From NCBI GenBank assembly GCA_018268715.1, contig JAFDVZ010000014.1, positions 1-64,000 of the forward strand: 64,000 nt of DNA, read 5' to 3'. The notes below the pieces were generated by a model. It had not been told where the DNA came from. It did no database searches and worked only from the letters and a program-made list of their open reading frames with translations. Origin of the DNA: Acidobacteriota bacterium. Its GTDB lineage: Bacteria; Acidobacteriota; Terriglobia; Bryobacterales; Bryobacteraceae. The translations under genes and the position numbers were made by a program. Positions 28,117 through 36,848 of the stretch are shown here, piece by piece. Position 1 is the first letter of the stretch, and each line of letters starts with the position of its first letter.

Positions 28117-29006
28117 TTACATGACCGTGCGGGTTTGGATGATCGGTCCGAAGATGGCTTCCTCCAGCGGCAGCGACGTCGAGAATCCGCAATAGCGGCC
28201 GCCGTTGCGGACGGCAACGTCCTCAAGCCGCGCGCAGTAGCGGTCGAACTCCACGACGTAGTCGGCCCGGGAGCCTTCGTCGAAGTTGAGGGTCAGTTTG
28301 GAGCCTGTTTCGGCGTCCTCCAGGTCGAGTTCGCCGTCCCAGGGGGGCGTACGGTCCTCGTCGGCCCACAACTGTAGCAGCAGCAGTTCGTGCCCGAATT
28401 CGGCCAGGTACTGCAAGGGTTTCACGCAATCGGCGTCGTCCAGGAAGTCCGACACGACGATGAGCAGGCCGCGCTGCGGGTAGGTGGCGATGAACTGCCG
28501 GGCGGCGGCCAGAAAATTGGTCGGCGCGCCGGGCTGTAACTGCTCCAGGAAATCGACGGCGGGCATGAAGCGATGGCGTCCGCCGCCCGCGAGGAACGCG
28601 TCGTACAGACGATCGCTGAACGGCTGCAAACAGATGGTGTCCAACCGCACCAGGCCGACATAGGCGAGCGCCGCGGCCAGTTGCTTGGCGTACAGGAATT
28701 TGGCCGGCTCGCCGGTCTGCATGGAGGGGCTGACGTCCACCAGCATCCGCACGGGGACGCGCGGCTCCACCTGGAACATCTTCAGGAAGAGCTTTTCCAG
28801 GCGCATGTAGGCGCGCCAGTTCACCGCCCGCAGATCGTCGCCGTGGTGGAAGTTGCGGTGATCCAGGAACTCGATGCCGGGCCCCGGAAATCGCGAGAGG
28901 TTGTGCCCGCCCACCAGGCCCGGAAACGACTTCCGCCAGCGTATGGTCAGGCGTTCGAGCTTTTCGAGCAGCTTGCCGTCGATCAGCGATTGCTGAACCT
29001 GGCCCA

Positions 29007-29007
<1 letters not shown>
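28117..29007 (-). CDS. DUF58 domain protein (MoxR partner)
   Basis: 296 residues. GTG start at 29007 shares its first base with the last base of the moxR stop, so translation is coupled; the open frame upstream is a shadow of moxR. It has 'GGHNLSRFPGPGIEFLDHRN' and 'HHGDDLRAVNWRAYMRLEKL', the DUF58 signature, followed by a von Willebrand A-like fold ('RMLVDVSPSMQTGEP', a DxSxS metal-site-like motif, and 'GLLIVVSDFLDDADC'). No membrane segment. DUF58 proteins work with MoxR AAA+ ATPases in assembly or activation of other proteins. The client is unknown here. Confidence 0.9.
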
Positions 29008-29999
<992 letters not shown>

Positions 30000-30008
30000 G
30001 AGTACATT

Positions 30009-30659
30009 CTATGCGGGTTTGACGGCCGTCGGCCCGAATCGTACCGCGGCCAGCGATTCGAGCGCCGCGCGGCTCCGCTGACCGAGTCGCGGCGACCGCG
30101 CCAGCCGTTCGAGCGCTTCCGCGTCGTCGACGTCGTACCAGCGATCCCCAAGGCGCGTCGACAGGCCCGCGCGGCGGCAGGCCTCGACCGTGTCGTCGAG
30201 AGCGTGCGCGGTGGACCAGCGGACTGCGCTGAACATCCTCTCACCCACCCGGGACGCGGCGATGGCGTAGTAGCCGCCGTCCTCGGTGGGACCGAGCGCG
30301 ACGTCGGTTCCAGGCGCCATCAGCCGCGTCAGATACTCCGGCGGGAGGTCGGGGGAATCGCTGCCCACAATGGCCGCCCGCGGGTGGCCCCGAACGAGCG
30401 CTTCGGTCAGCGCTTTGAGCATTTTTAATCCTAAGTCTCCTTCATGTTGCACACGGCGCGGAAAACCCCAGCCTGGCCATGCGGAGGTCGAAATGTCGTT
30501 GTGCAGTTCGACGTCGAAACCGAGCGTCTGCACTGTTTCGAGCGTGTCGAGGACGAAGGCGGAATGCAGCGCCGCGGCGGCCTCTGGCGCCAGTCGCAGC
30601 CGTGTCTTGACGCGCCCAGGGACCGGAGCTTTGGCGAACACGATCATGACGGGCCGCAT
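30009..30659 (-). CDS. DUF2064 / TIGR04282-type glycosyltransferase
   Basis: 216 residues, nucleotide-diphospho-sugar transferase fold. It opens 'IVFAKAPVPGRVKTRLRLAP', the defining motif of DUF2064, continues with 'GDLGLKMLKALTEAL', 'AIVGSDSPDLPPEYL' (the DSPD metal/nucleotide site) and 'ALGPTEDGGYYAIA'. Family members annotated as arsenosugar-biosynthesis glycosyltransferases usually occur with radical SAM genes; none is nearby. Its substrate is therefore open. It is the first gene in an operon with moxR and DUF58. Confidence 0.88.
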   Translation of the reverse strand: MRPVMIVFAKAPVPGRVKTRLRLAPEAAAALHSAFVLDTLETVQTLGFDVELHNDISTSAWPGWGFPRRVQHEGDLGLKMLKALTEALVRGHPRAAIVGSDSPDLPPEYLTRLMAPGTDVALGPTEDGGYYAIAASRVGERMFSAVRWSTAHALDDTVEACRRAGLSTRLGDRWYDVDDAEALERLARSPRLGQRSRAALESLAAVRFGPTAVKPA

Positions 30660-30738
30660 GGCCCGATTGTAAACTGAAAGGAAAGCCGCTTCGAACCGGA
30701 AGCGGGCGCTGGGACTTACAGGAGTTGCCGAAACTTAC

Positions 30739-31059
30739 ATGAAGATGAAACTGATGTTGACTGCCGCCGGGGCGTTGCTGGTGTTGAATGGCGTGGCGCG
30801 AGCCGCCGGCGACGCCACCAAAGGCAAGGAGGTCTTCGAGCAGTGCGGCATGTGCCACAACGTCGACACTGACGAGAAGAAGATGGGGCCGTCGCTCAAG
30901 GGCCTGTTCAAGAGGGCCAAGTTGAAGAACGGCAAGCCCGTGACGGAGGCGAACGTGAAAGCCATCATCAACGCCGGTGGCAACGGGATGCCGCCGTACG
31001 CCGATACTTTGAGCCCGAAGGAAAAGGACGACGTCGTCGCCTACCTGAAGACCCTGTAG
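30739..31059 (+). CDS. Class I c-type cytochrome, periplasmic
   Basis: 106 residues with a 22-residue signal peptide ending 'ARA'. The haem site is CGMCH (36-40); the axial Met is in 'NAGGNGMPPYADTLSPKEKD', and the C-terminal helix 'DDVVAYLKTL' is typical of small class I cytochromes c. The mature protein is about 84 residues. It needs the Ccm system encoded 2.5 kb downstream for haem attachment. Probable small electron carrier between respiratory complexes. Conserved 'TKGKEVFEQCGMCHNVD' places it near cytochrome c2-like proteins. Confidence 0.93.
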   Translation: MKMKLMLTAAGALLVLNGVARAAGDATKGKEVFEQCGMCHNVDTDEKKMGPSLKGLFKRAKLKNGKPVTEANVKAIINAGGNGMPPYADTLSPKEKDDVVAYLKTL

Positions 31060-31163
31060 CTTACCGGGAATTTTGAGCGCGCCGCGCCGGCCGGAAGTTG
31101 CCGTCCGGCGCGCCACGCGGTATCCTGAAGAAAGAACGTCTTTTTCCGCGTTTTGTCCAAAAG

Positions 31164-31241
31164 GTCCCCATCGTCTAGCCCGGCCTAGGACACCACCCTT
31201 TCACGGTGAGAACGGGGGTTCGAATCCCCCTGGGGACGCCA
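31164..31241 (+). tRNA. tRNA-Glu (anticodon TTC), CCA encoded
   Basis: Acceptor GTCCCCA (31164-31170) pairs with TGGGGAC (31231-31237), discriminator G and encoded CCA follow. The anticodon arm has loop CTTTCAC, giving anticodon TTC (Glu). T-arm GGGGG-TTCGAAT-CCCCC is perfect. A T-rich run (CCTTTTTAT) immediately after CCA is a likely terminator. Confidence 0.95.
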
Positions 31242-31376
31242 CCTTTTTATAATTCCTGACATCGACGCCACCGGCGCCCATGCGCGCCGTCCTGGTAATG
31301 CGGCTGTCACACTCCAATGCGATGATGAATGTAGACAGGCGCAACTCCGGACTAGGTTCGGCAACAGGAGGCAAGC

Positions 31377-31574
31377 ATGTCCATTACGGTTTGTGAACCG
31401 CAAGAGCGAATCAGCGCGCAGCAGTGCCGACGCTGCAACTACGGCAGACTCGAAGAGGTCCGCCGGACCGAGATTCATCCGCGCTTCTGGATCGTCGAAT
31501 GCAAGTGCCTTGATTGCGGTTCGACGTGTTGGAAGGAAGACGACCAACGCAGCCGTTTGACGAGCGCGAACTGA
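31377..31574 (+). CDS. Small zinc-ribbon-like hypothetical protein
   Basis: 65 residues; AGGAGG (31366-31371) is well placed before the ATG. Two CxxC pairs, 'CRRCNYG' (residues 18-24) and 'CKCLDCG' (43-49), suggest a zinc ribbon. No signal peptide or membrane segment. I do not recognise the family. It lies between tRNA-Glu and another small cysteine-containing gene. The good ribosome site and cysteine spacing are the arguments that it is real. Confidence 0.6.
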   Translation: MSITVCEPQERISAQQCRRCNYGRLEEVRRTEIHPRFWIVECKCLDCGSTCWKEDDQRSRLTSAN

Positions 31575-31666
31575 CAGCGCCCGAAGGGCTTTCGACAAGA
31601 AGTTCCAGCCGCGCCGGCGCCGGAAAACGATCGTCCCGCTATACTGGAACCGGAGCGAACGATCCC

Positions 31667-31879
31667 ATGAACCTTTTCGAAGTCAGCGTCCATTCCGAGT
31701 GCTTCTACATCCTGGCGCCCACAAAGTACCGCGCCCTGGAACTGGTTGGCGACTACATGGACGACGCCGGTTGGGCGGATATGCTCCAGTCGGGCAAAAT
31801 CATCATCCGTCAACTTGATCCCGCGCAGGAGCAGATCCTGCGGCCGGAAAAGTGTCGCGCCTGTTCGCTCAACGATTAG
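31667..31879 (+). CDS. Small hypothetical protein with C-terminal CxxC
   Basis: 70 residues from ATG 31667 (MNLFEVSVHSECFYILAPTK). The frame opens earlier (31514), but that part overlaps the preceding gene and lacks a start site; 'GGAG' at 31652 and a TATACT element near 31640 favour the later start. Aromatic and acidic central part 'DYMDDAGWADMLQSGKIIIR', ending 'KCRACSLND'. Family not recognised; no membrane segment. It converges on the mscS pseudogene, 15 bp from its end. Confidence 0.5.
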   Translation: MNLFEVSVHSECFYILAPTKYRALELVGDYMDDAGWADMLQSGKIIIRQLDPAQEQILRPEKCRACSLND

Positions 31880-31893
31880 CGGTCCGCGGCCGG

Positions 31894-32600
31894 TCAGGCG
31901 TACGCCGCCAGTTCTCTGCCCGGCGCGTCGTAGTAGGGTTCGCCCGGAATGGCGAACTTCGCTCGTGGTGTTCGACCTCGGTGAACACGCGAATGGTGAA
32001 CAGCGGCCCGGCCAGCGTGAACGATTTCACCGCCACGCAGGGCCCCGGCGTGCTCAGAACATTACAAATCGAACCCAGCGCACGGTAAACCGCCTCGATG
32101 GCGTCGCCGGCGTCGGAGGAATAGTCGATCCGCACCTCCACTTCGACGCGCCGGACCCCGTTGGCCGTGTAATTCTGGATGTTCTCCGAGCAAATGCTGC
32201 CGTTGGCGATGATGGTCTGCACATTTTACGGCGTGTCAATGGTGGTGGTGAATACGCCGATATCCTTAAGACGCGGCCGGTGACGCCGGCCATGGTCGCC
32301 CACGTTCAATGGCCGCAGCACCACCATGAACAAGCGGGAGGCGAGGTTCGATAACTGGCCGCTCCTGGCCGCGCCGATCGCCAGGCCCACGCCCGCCATT
32401 AGCGCCGCCACTGTGGTCGGCGCGATGTTGAAGAGTCCCAACACCGCGAACGCCAACCCGGAGCGCAGGGAGTGGGTCACCGTTGGGTCGACCGAGCGTC
32501 GGTCGAGGACCCGGCCAAGGATCGTCACCGCCACGCGGTCAAACGCCGTCCGATGAACCAAACACAATCGCCACAACCGCCTTCAGCCCAGTGGCCGTCA
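31894..32600 (-). pseudogene. Broken MscS-family mechanosensitive channel gene
   Basis: The minus strand still shows the MscS pore and beta domain in pieces: 'LAFAVLGLFNIAPTTVAALM', 'GVGLAIGAARSGQLSNLASR' and 'LFMVVLRPLNVGD', then after a frame change 'MAGVTGRVL', then 'KDIGVFTTTIDTP' followed by an in-frame TAA (32226-32228) where a 'DN' pair is expected, then 'IIANGSICSENIQNYTANGV' and 'RRVEVEVRIDYSSDAG'. A further shift near 31965 changes frame again; reading on gives 'KFAIPGEPYYDAP' and a final stop at 31894. At least three frameshifts and one nonsense codon are visible. The N-terminal membrane part is also damaged, so the 5' border is approximate. Not functional. Confidence 0.8.
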
Positions 32601-32645
32601 ACCATCGGTCTCATGCCAGTGGCCGCGATGCGGTACCGTCGATGA

Positions 32646-33464
32646 ATGCGACGCGCGATGCTTGCCCTCCTGCTGGCTGGCCTGGGAGTTCCCGCGCAGG
32701 TGGAAACCATCCGTTGGACGGGCGGTCTCGGCCTCCCGCCATCGGACTCCTGGCGCTGGGAGGGCGACACGCTGCACCTGGCTCGGCCCGGCTTCGCGGG
32801 TTCGCTGTTTTCCGCCGAACCGTATGACAACTTCGACCTGACGTTTGAGTGGCGCGTGGCGCCGCGTGGCAACTCGGGCGTGAAGTACATGGGCGTCGCG
32901 GGCCGTCTGCATCCCGATTTCTTCCGCTTTATCGTGCGCCCGGCCGCCATCGTCATCATGACGTCGCTTGCGCTGCTCTTGATCGCGGCGGTGTGGTTGC
33001 GCCGCCGCTGGCGTCGCGTGGGGCTGGCCGTTTCCGCGATCCTCGGCCTGTGGACGCTGGGGTGCGCGGTTGGCCTTGGGTGGGCCTTTCACCGGGCCGG
33101 CAAACTCCCCACGGGGCTGGAATACCAGATGACGGACGACGCGGCCAATCATGACGCCCTGTCGAAACCCTCGCACCGCAGCGGCGCCCTTTACGACCTG
33201 ATTCCGCCCACTGGAGCCCGCCTTCGCCCGGCCGGGGAGTTCAATACGTCGCGGATCCTGGTGGACGGCCGACACGTCGAACATTGGTTAAACGGCGCCA
33301 AGGTAGTCGAGTATGACTTCGACAGCCCCGCGTTACGACAGGCCCTGGCGAGGAGCAAGTTCGCCGGGGATTCCTCGTTTGCGCGGAAATCCGCGGGCTA
33401 CCTTGAACTGCAGGATCATGGCGACGAGGTCTGGTTTCGGAACATTCGTCTGCGCCGGCCATAG
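32646..33464 (+). CDS. DUF1080 (3-keto-disaccharide hydrolase-like) protein with inserted membrane hairpin
   Basis: 272 residues, signal peptide at 1-18 (MRRAMLALLLAGLGVPAQ). DUF1080 pieces are in the right order: 'NFDLTFEWRVAPRGNSGVKY' (62-81), 'TGLEYQMTDDAANHDAL', 'RSGALYDLIPPTGARLRPAG', 'HVEHWLNGAKVVEYDFDSP', 'YLELQDHGDEVWFRNIRLR'. Between the second and third parts, about residues 92-150, two strongly hydrophobic helices (97-117 and 125-147) separated by 'RRRWRR' are inserted where typical members have only a short loop. Family members are periplasmic hydrolases of 3-keto-sugars with a jellyroll fold. With the insert the protein would be tethered to the inner membrane. It starts just upstream of the ccm operon, but the 75-bp gap gives no evidence of co-transcription. 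Confidence 0.8.
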   Translation: MRRAMLALLLAGLGVPAQVETIRWTGGLGLPPSDSWRWEGDTLHLARPGFAGSLFSAEPYDNFDLTFEWRVAPRGNSGVKYMGVAGRLHPDFFRFIVRPAAIVIMTSLALLLIAAVWLRRRWRRVGLAVSAILGLWTLGCAVGLGWAFHRAGKLPTGLEYQMTDDAANHDALSKPSHRSGALYDLIPPTGARLRPAGEFNTSRILVDGRHVEHWLNGAKVVEYDFDSPALRQALARSKFAGDSSFARKSAGYLELQDHGDEVWFRNIRLRRP

Positions 33465-33539
33465 CGATCAGCTATCCCAAAATGTCCCTGTGGTTACAAC
33501 CCGGGGCGTTATACTGAAATCTTAGGAGCAGCACCACGC

Positions 33540-33971
33540 ATGAAACCCTGGGCGAAGTTCGGGATCCTCATCGCCGCCATCGTCGGGATCCTGGTCTGGC
33601 TTGCCGCTGGCGGCATCAACGAAACCAAAACCTATTACAAGACCATCTCTGAACTCCAGCAGATGGGCGAGCGCGCCAAAGGCCAGAAGATCCGCGTCGG
33701 CGGCGACGTTTCTCCAGGCTCCATCGAACGCGCCGGCCGTGAAGTCAGCTTCACGCTCGCGCAGGACAAGACAACCCTGAAGGTGGTCTATAGCGGCATC
33801 GATCCGCTGCCGGACACCTTCCGGGATGGCGCGCAGGCGCTCGCCGACGGGAAACTGGGCCCCGATGGCGTGTTCCATGCGAACAAGATTCAGGCCAAGT
33901 GCGCGTCGAAGTACGAAGCGAAGCCGGGCGAGCGTGGACGGATGGTCCCCTCCGGTTCCGCCTCGATGTAG
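33540..33971 (+). CDS. ccmE: Cytochrome c maturation haem chaperone CcmE, CxxxY type
   Basis: 143 residues: one N-terminal TM (7-24) and a periplasmic OB-fold. In E. coli CcmE haem is bound through the His of an HxxxY motif; here the position reads 'AKCASKYEAKPGERG', i.e. C121-x-x-x-Y125, the cysteine variant known from some deltaproteobacteria and archaea. Other family features: 'YYKTISELQQMGERAKGQKI', 'RVGGDVSPGSI'. CcmE takes haem from CcmABCD and passes it to CcmF/H. It is the first gene of the ccm operon, with ccmF 27 bp downstream. An upstream AGGAGCAG ribosome site is visible. Confidence 0.93.
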   Translation: MKPWAKFGILIAAIVGILVWLAAGGINETKTYYKTISELQQMGERAKGQKIRVGGDVSPGSIERAGREVSFTLAQDKTTLKVVYSGIDPLPDTFRDGAQALADGKLGPDGVFHANKIQAKCASKYEAKPGERGRMVPSGSASM

Positions 33972-33998
33972 CCGGCGGTCACAACTCAACGGGGGCAT

Positions 33999-36014
33999 AT
34001 GGAAAACCTGGGCTCTGTCGCGCTTATACTCGCGTTCTGTTTCGCTGTTTACTCCGTGCTCGCCTCCCTGATCGGGAAATGGCGCGATAAACCGTTCCTG
34101 ACGGTGAGCGGCCAGCGCGCCGTCTACACCGTTTTCGCGCTGGTTTCGGCGGCGTCCGGAATCCTGCTGTACGCCTTGATCGCGGGCGACTACCGGTTGT
34201 CCTACGTGGCGTCGCACACCAACAAGGCGATGGCGATCCACTATAAGTTCGCCGCCTGGTGGGGCGGGCAGGAAGGGTCGCTGCTGTTGTGGGCGTTCCT
34301 GCTGTCGGCGTACTCGGCGGTGGTGGTCTTCACCAATCGCCGCAAGTTCCGCGACATGATGCCGTGGGTGATTTCGGTGCTGATGCTCACCGAGGCGTTC
34401 TTCCTGATGCTGGACACGTTCGTGCTCAGCCCGTTCCAGGTGTTTGAGGCCGGGCGCGGCAACATCGTGAACCTGGGCGACGGGCAGGGGCTGAACCCGC
34501 TGCTCCAATACTGGACGATGGTGATCCACCCGCCTATGTTGTACCTGGGCTATGTGGGCTTCACCGTACCGTTCGCCTTCGCGTTTGCGTCGCTGGTGAC
34601 CAAGCAGCCCGGAGACGCCTGGATCGCCACCACGCGCCGCTGGACCATCATCACGTGGCTGTTCCAGACCACCGGGATCATTCTCGGGGCGGGCTGGGCG
34701 TACGCGGTGCTCGGCTGGGGCGGTTACTGGGCCTGGGATCCGGTGGAAAACGCCTCCCTGCTGCCCTGGATCACGGCCACGGCGTTCCTGCACTCGGTGA
34801 TGATGCAGGAAAAGAAGGGCATGATGAAGGTGTGGAACATGGTGCTGATTTCGGGCACGTTCTTCCTCTGCATCTTTGGCACCTTCCTGACCCGGTCCGG
34901 CGTGGTGAGTTCCGTCCACGCCTTCGCGCAGTCGTCCATCGGCAAGTACTTCGTCGCTTTCCTGGCCATCGGCATCGCGGGCACGATTTACCTGATTCTC
35001 GACCGCCTGCAATACCTGAAAAGCGAGTCGCACCTGGAAAGCGTCCTGTCGCGCGAGTCGAGCTTCCTGTTCAATAACCTGATCCTGCTGGCGAGCTGCT
35101 TCGCGGTTCTGTGGGGCACCCTGTTCCCCGTGCTTTCCGAGGCCGTCACCGGTGACAAGATCAGCGTCGACAAACCGTTTTACGACCGCATCAACATCCC
35201 GATCGGGCTGTTCCTGCTGTTCCTGACCGGGGTGGGGCCGCTGATCGCCTGGCGCAAGAGTTCGTTCGAAAGCCTGAAGCGAGCGTTCCTGTGGCCGACC
35301 GTGCTGGGTGCGTCGCTGATGATCGGGCTGGCGGCTGGCGGCGTCCGGCATCCCTACGCGCTGGTGTCGTTCGGGCTGTGCCTGTTTGTCGCCACCACGG
35401 TGCTGATGGAGTTCTACAAGGGCTCGCGGGCGATCTCGGCCAAGCAGGGCAAGAACCTGCTCCTGGGCGCCATCGAGCTGACCCACCGCAACACGCGGCG
35501 TTACGGCGGCTATGTCGTTCACATGGGCATCGTGATCATGTTCGTCGGCTTCACGGGCGCGGCGTTCAATCGCGACGCGACCGTGGAAGTTGCGCGCGGC
35601 ACCGAAACCGACATCGGCGGCTACCATTTGAAGATCGCCGATATTCAGGACGGCGAGAACGACAACTTCGCCTGGGACAAGGCGCTGGTCACGGTTTCGA
35701 AGAACGGCCAGGTGATCGGCACGATGGAGCCGGAGCGCCGCCTGTACAAGGCGAGCAAGCAGCCCACCTCCGAGGTGGCCATCCGGCGACGGCTGAACGA
35801 AGACCTGTACCTGAACTTCGCGGGCATGTCGGCGGACAACACGAAGGCGGTGATCCAATCCTACGTGTTCCCGCTGGTGAGCTGGATCTGGATCGGATAC
35901 TGGGTGCTGCTGGCGGGCACCCTGGTTTGCCTGGTTCCGCCCAAGGTGCGGCTGCAGTATGCGCGCACTGAAGTGGTCGGCATCGCGGGGAAGCATGCGA
36001 CAGTGGAAAAGTAG
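33999..36014 (+). CDS. ccmF: Haem lyase subunit CcmF
   Basis: 671 residues with about 14-15 membrane helices. The WWD haem-handling motif is 'GWGGYWAWDPVENASLLPW' near residues 239-257; flanking conserved sections 'WWGGQEGSLLLWAFLLSAYS', 'VIHPPMLYLGYVGFTVPFAF' and 'TFLTRSGVVSSVHAFAQS' contain the axial histidines expected in CcmF. The C-terminal periplasmic domain (about 520-640) precedes the last TM. CcmF with CcmH attaches haem to CxxCH motifs. Its end overlaps the start of ccmH by 20 bp. Confidence 0.96.
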   Translation: MENLGSVALILAFCFAVYSVLASLIGKWRDKPFLTVSGQRAVYTVFALVSAASGILLYALIAGDYRLSYVASHTNKAMAIHYKFAAWWGGQEGSLLLWAFLLSAYSAVVVFTNRRKFRDMMPWVISVLMLTEAFFLMLDTFVLSPFQVFEAGRGNIVNLGDGQGLNPLLQYWTMVIHPPMLYLGYVGFTVPFAFAFASLVTKQPGDAWIATTRRWTIITWLFQTTGIILGAGWAYAVLGWGGYWAWDPVENASLLPWITATAFLHSVMMQEKKGMMKVWNMVLISGTFFLCIFGTFLTRSGVVSSVHAFAQSSIGKYFVAFLAIGIAGTIYLILDRLQYLKSESHLESVLSRESSFLFNNLILLASCFAVLWGTLFPVLSEAVTGDKISVDKPFYDRINIPIGLFLLFLTGVGPLIAWRKSSFESLKRAFLWPTVLGASLMIGLAAGGVRHPYALVSFGLCLFVATTVLMEFYKGSRAISAKQGKNLLLGAIELTHRNTRRYGGYVVHMGIVIMFVGFTGAAFNRDATVEVARGTETDIGGYHLKIADIQDGENDNFAWDKALVTVSKNGQVIGTMEPERRLYKASKQPTSEVAIRRRLNEDLYLNFAGMSADNTKAVIQSYVFPLVSWIWIGYWVLLAGTLVCLVPPKVRLQYARTEVVGIAGKHATVEK

Positions 36015-36471
36015 CGCACTCGTTCTGGGCCTGGCGATGATCTGCCTGGCCCAGAGTTCCTCCCAACTCCTGACGCCCGACATCAAGCGGGTGGGCGGCC
36101 GGTTAGCCTGCCTGTGCGGGACCTGTAAGAACACCGTGGGCGATTGCCCGATGCTCGAGTGCCATTACACGAAGCCAGCGCGGGAGAAGATCGCCAAGCT
36201 ACAGGCGCTCGGCACGCCGGACGACGAGATCGTGAAGTCGTTTGTGCAGCAGCAGGGTTTGCAGGCTCTGTCGGCGCCGCCGACCACGGGCTTCAGCGGA
36301 CTGGCCTGGATCATGCCGTGGGTGGCCATCGGACTGGGCTTGTGCGCGATTTACCTGTTCATTCAGAAGTTCCACCCCAAGCGCGCCACGGCCGGCGCTC
36401 CTGAGATAGACTCGGAGACGCTGGCGCGGTACCGCGCGAATATCGATAAGGATCTCGAAAAACTCGACTGA
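35995..36471 (+). CDS. ccmH: Cytochrome c maturation thiol-disulfide subunit CcmH
   Basis: 158 residues from ATG 35995, in the tail of ccmF. A signal sequence (1-20), then the LxCxxC redox motif as 'LCGTC' (C41, C44) with additional cysteines C39, C51 and C56 nearby, which is more than the usual two. One TM near 105-125 ('IMPWVAIGLGLCAIYLFIQK'). It keeps the apocytochrome CxxCH thiols reduced for CcmF. No ccmG/DsbE gene is found in the cluster, so the electron donor for CcmH must be elsewhere or the extra cysteines substitute. Overlaps the next gene by one base (TGATG). Confidence 0.9.
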   Translation: MRQWKSSALVLGLAMICLAQSSSQLLTPDIKRVGGRLACLCGTCKNTVGDCPMLECHYTKPAREKIAKLQALGTPDDEIVKSFVQQQGLQALSAPPTTGFSGLAWIMPWVAIGLGLCAIYLFIQKFHPKRATAGAPEIDSETLARYRANIDKDLEKLD

Positions 36472-36848
36472 TGCTCTTTGCCGCCGCCGTACTGCTCACT
36501 GTCGGAGCGATCGCCTATACTCTATTCGTTCGCGACAAAGATCTCCCGCAGCCGGAGAACGCCACCGGCTGGGAGCATCTGGAACAGCGAAAGGTCCGCA
36601 TTTACGAACAGCTCCGCGACTTGCAGTTCGAATATCGCGTGGGCAAGCTGTCGGACGCCGATTACCAGACCACCAAGACGAATCTGCAAACCGAACTGGC
36701 GGCCGTGATGCAGGAACTCGACAAGCGGCAGGGGACGGCCCCGCCGCCACCTCCGGCGCCGAAGCCCGCGAACGTATGTCCTCATTGCGGAACGAAGTTC
36801 CCGTCGGCGATGAAGTTCTGCGGCGCTTGCGGAAAGGAAATGGCATGA
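36471..36848 (+). CDS. CcmI-like N-terminal membrane protein with zinc ribbon
   Basis: 125 residues. TM at 1-18, then a helical charged segment 'EQRKVRIYEQLRDLQFEYRV' and 'GKLSDADYQTTKTNLQTELA' that matches the first part of CcmI/CycH (the segment before the TPR repeats). A proline-rich linker follows and the protein ends in a zinc ribbon 'CPHCGTKFPSAMKFCGACGK'. A full CcmI has TPR repeats that bind apocytochrome; these are missing, the zinc ribbon standing in their place. Overlaps ccmH (TGATG) and the next gene (ATGA), so it is part of the same translationally coupled operon. Confidence 0.8.
   Translation: MLFAAAVLLTVGAIAYTLFVRDKDLPQPENATGWEHLEQRKVRIYEQLRDLQFEYRVGKLSDADYQTTKTNLQTELAAVMQELDKRQGTAPPPPPAPKPANVCPHCGTKFPSAMKFCGACGKEMA

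Noticed and set aside
31060-31163. GC-rich partly symmetrical stretch between cytochrome c and tRNA-Glu as a terminator
   Set aside because: Arms are imperfect and no T-run follows; not convincing.
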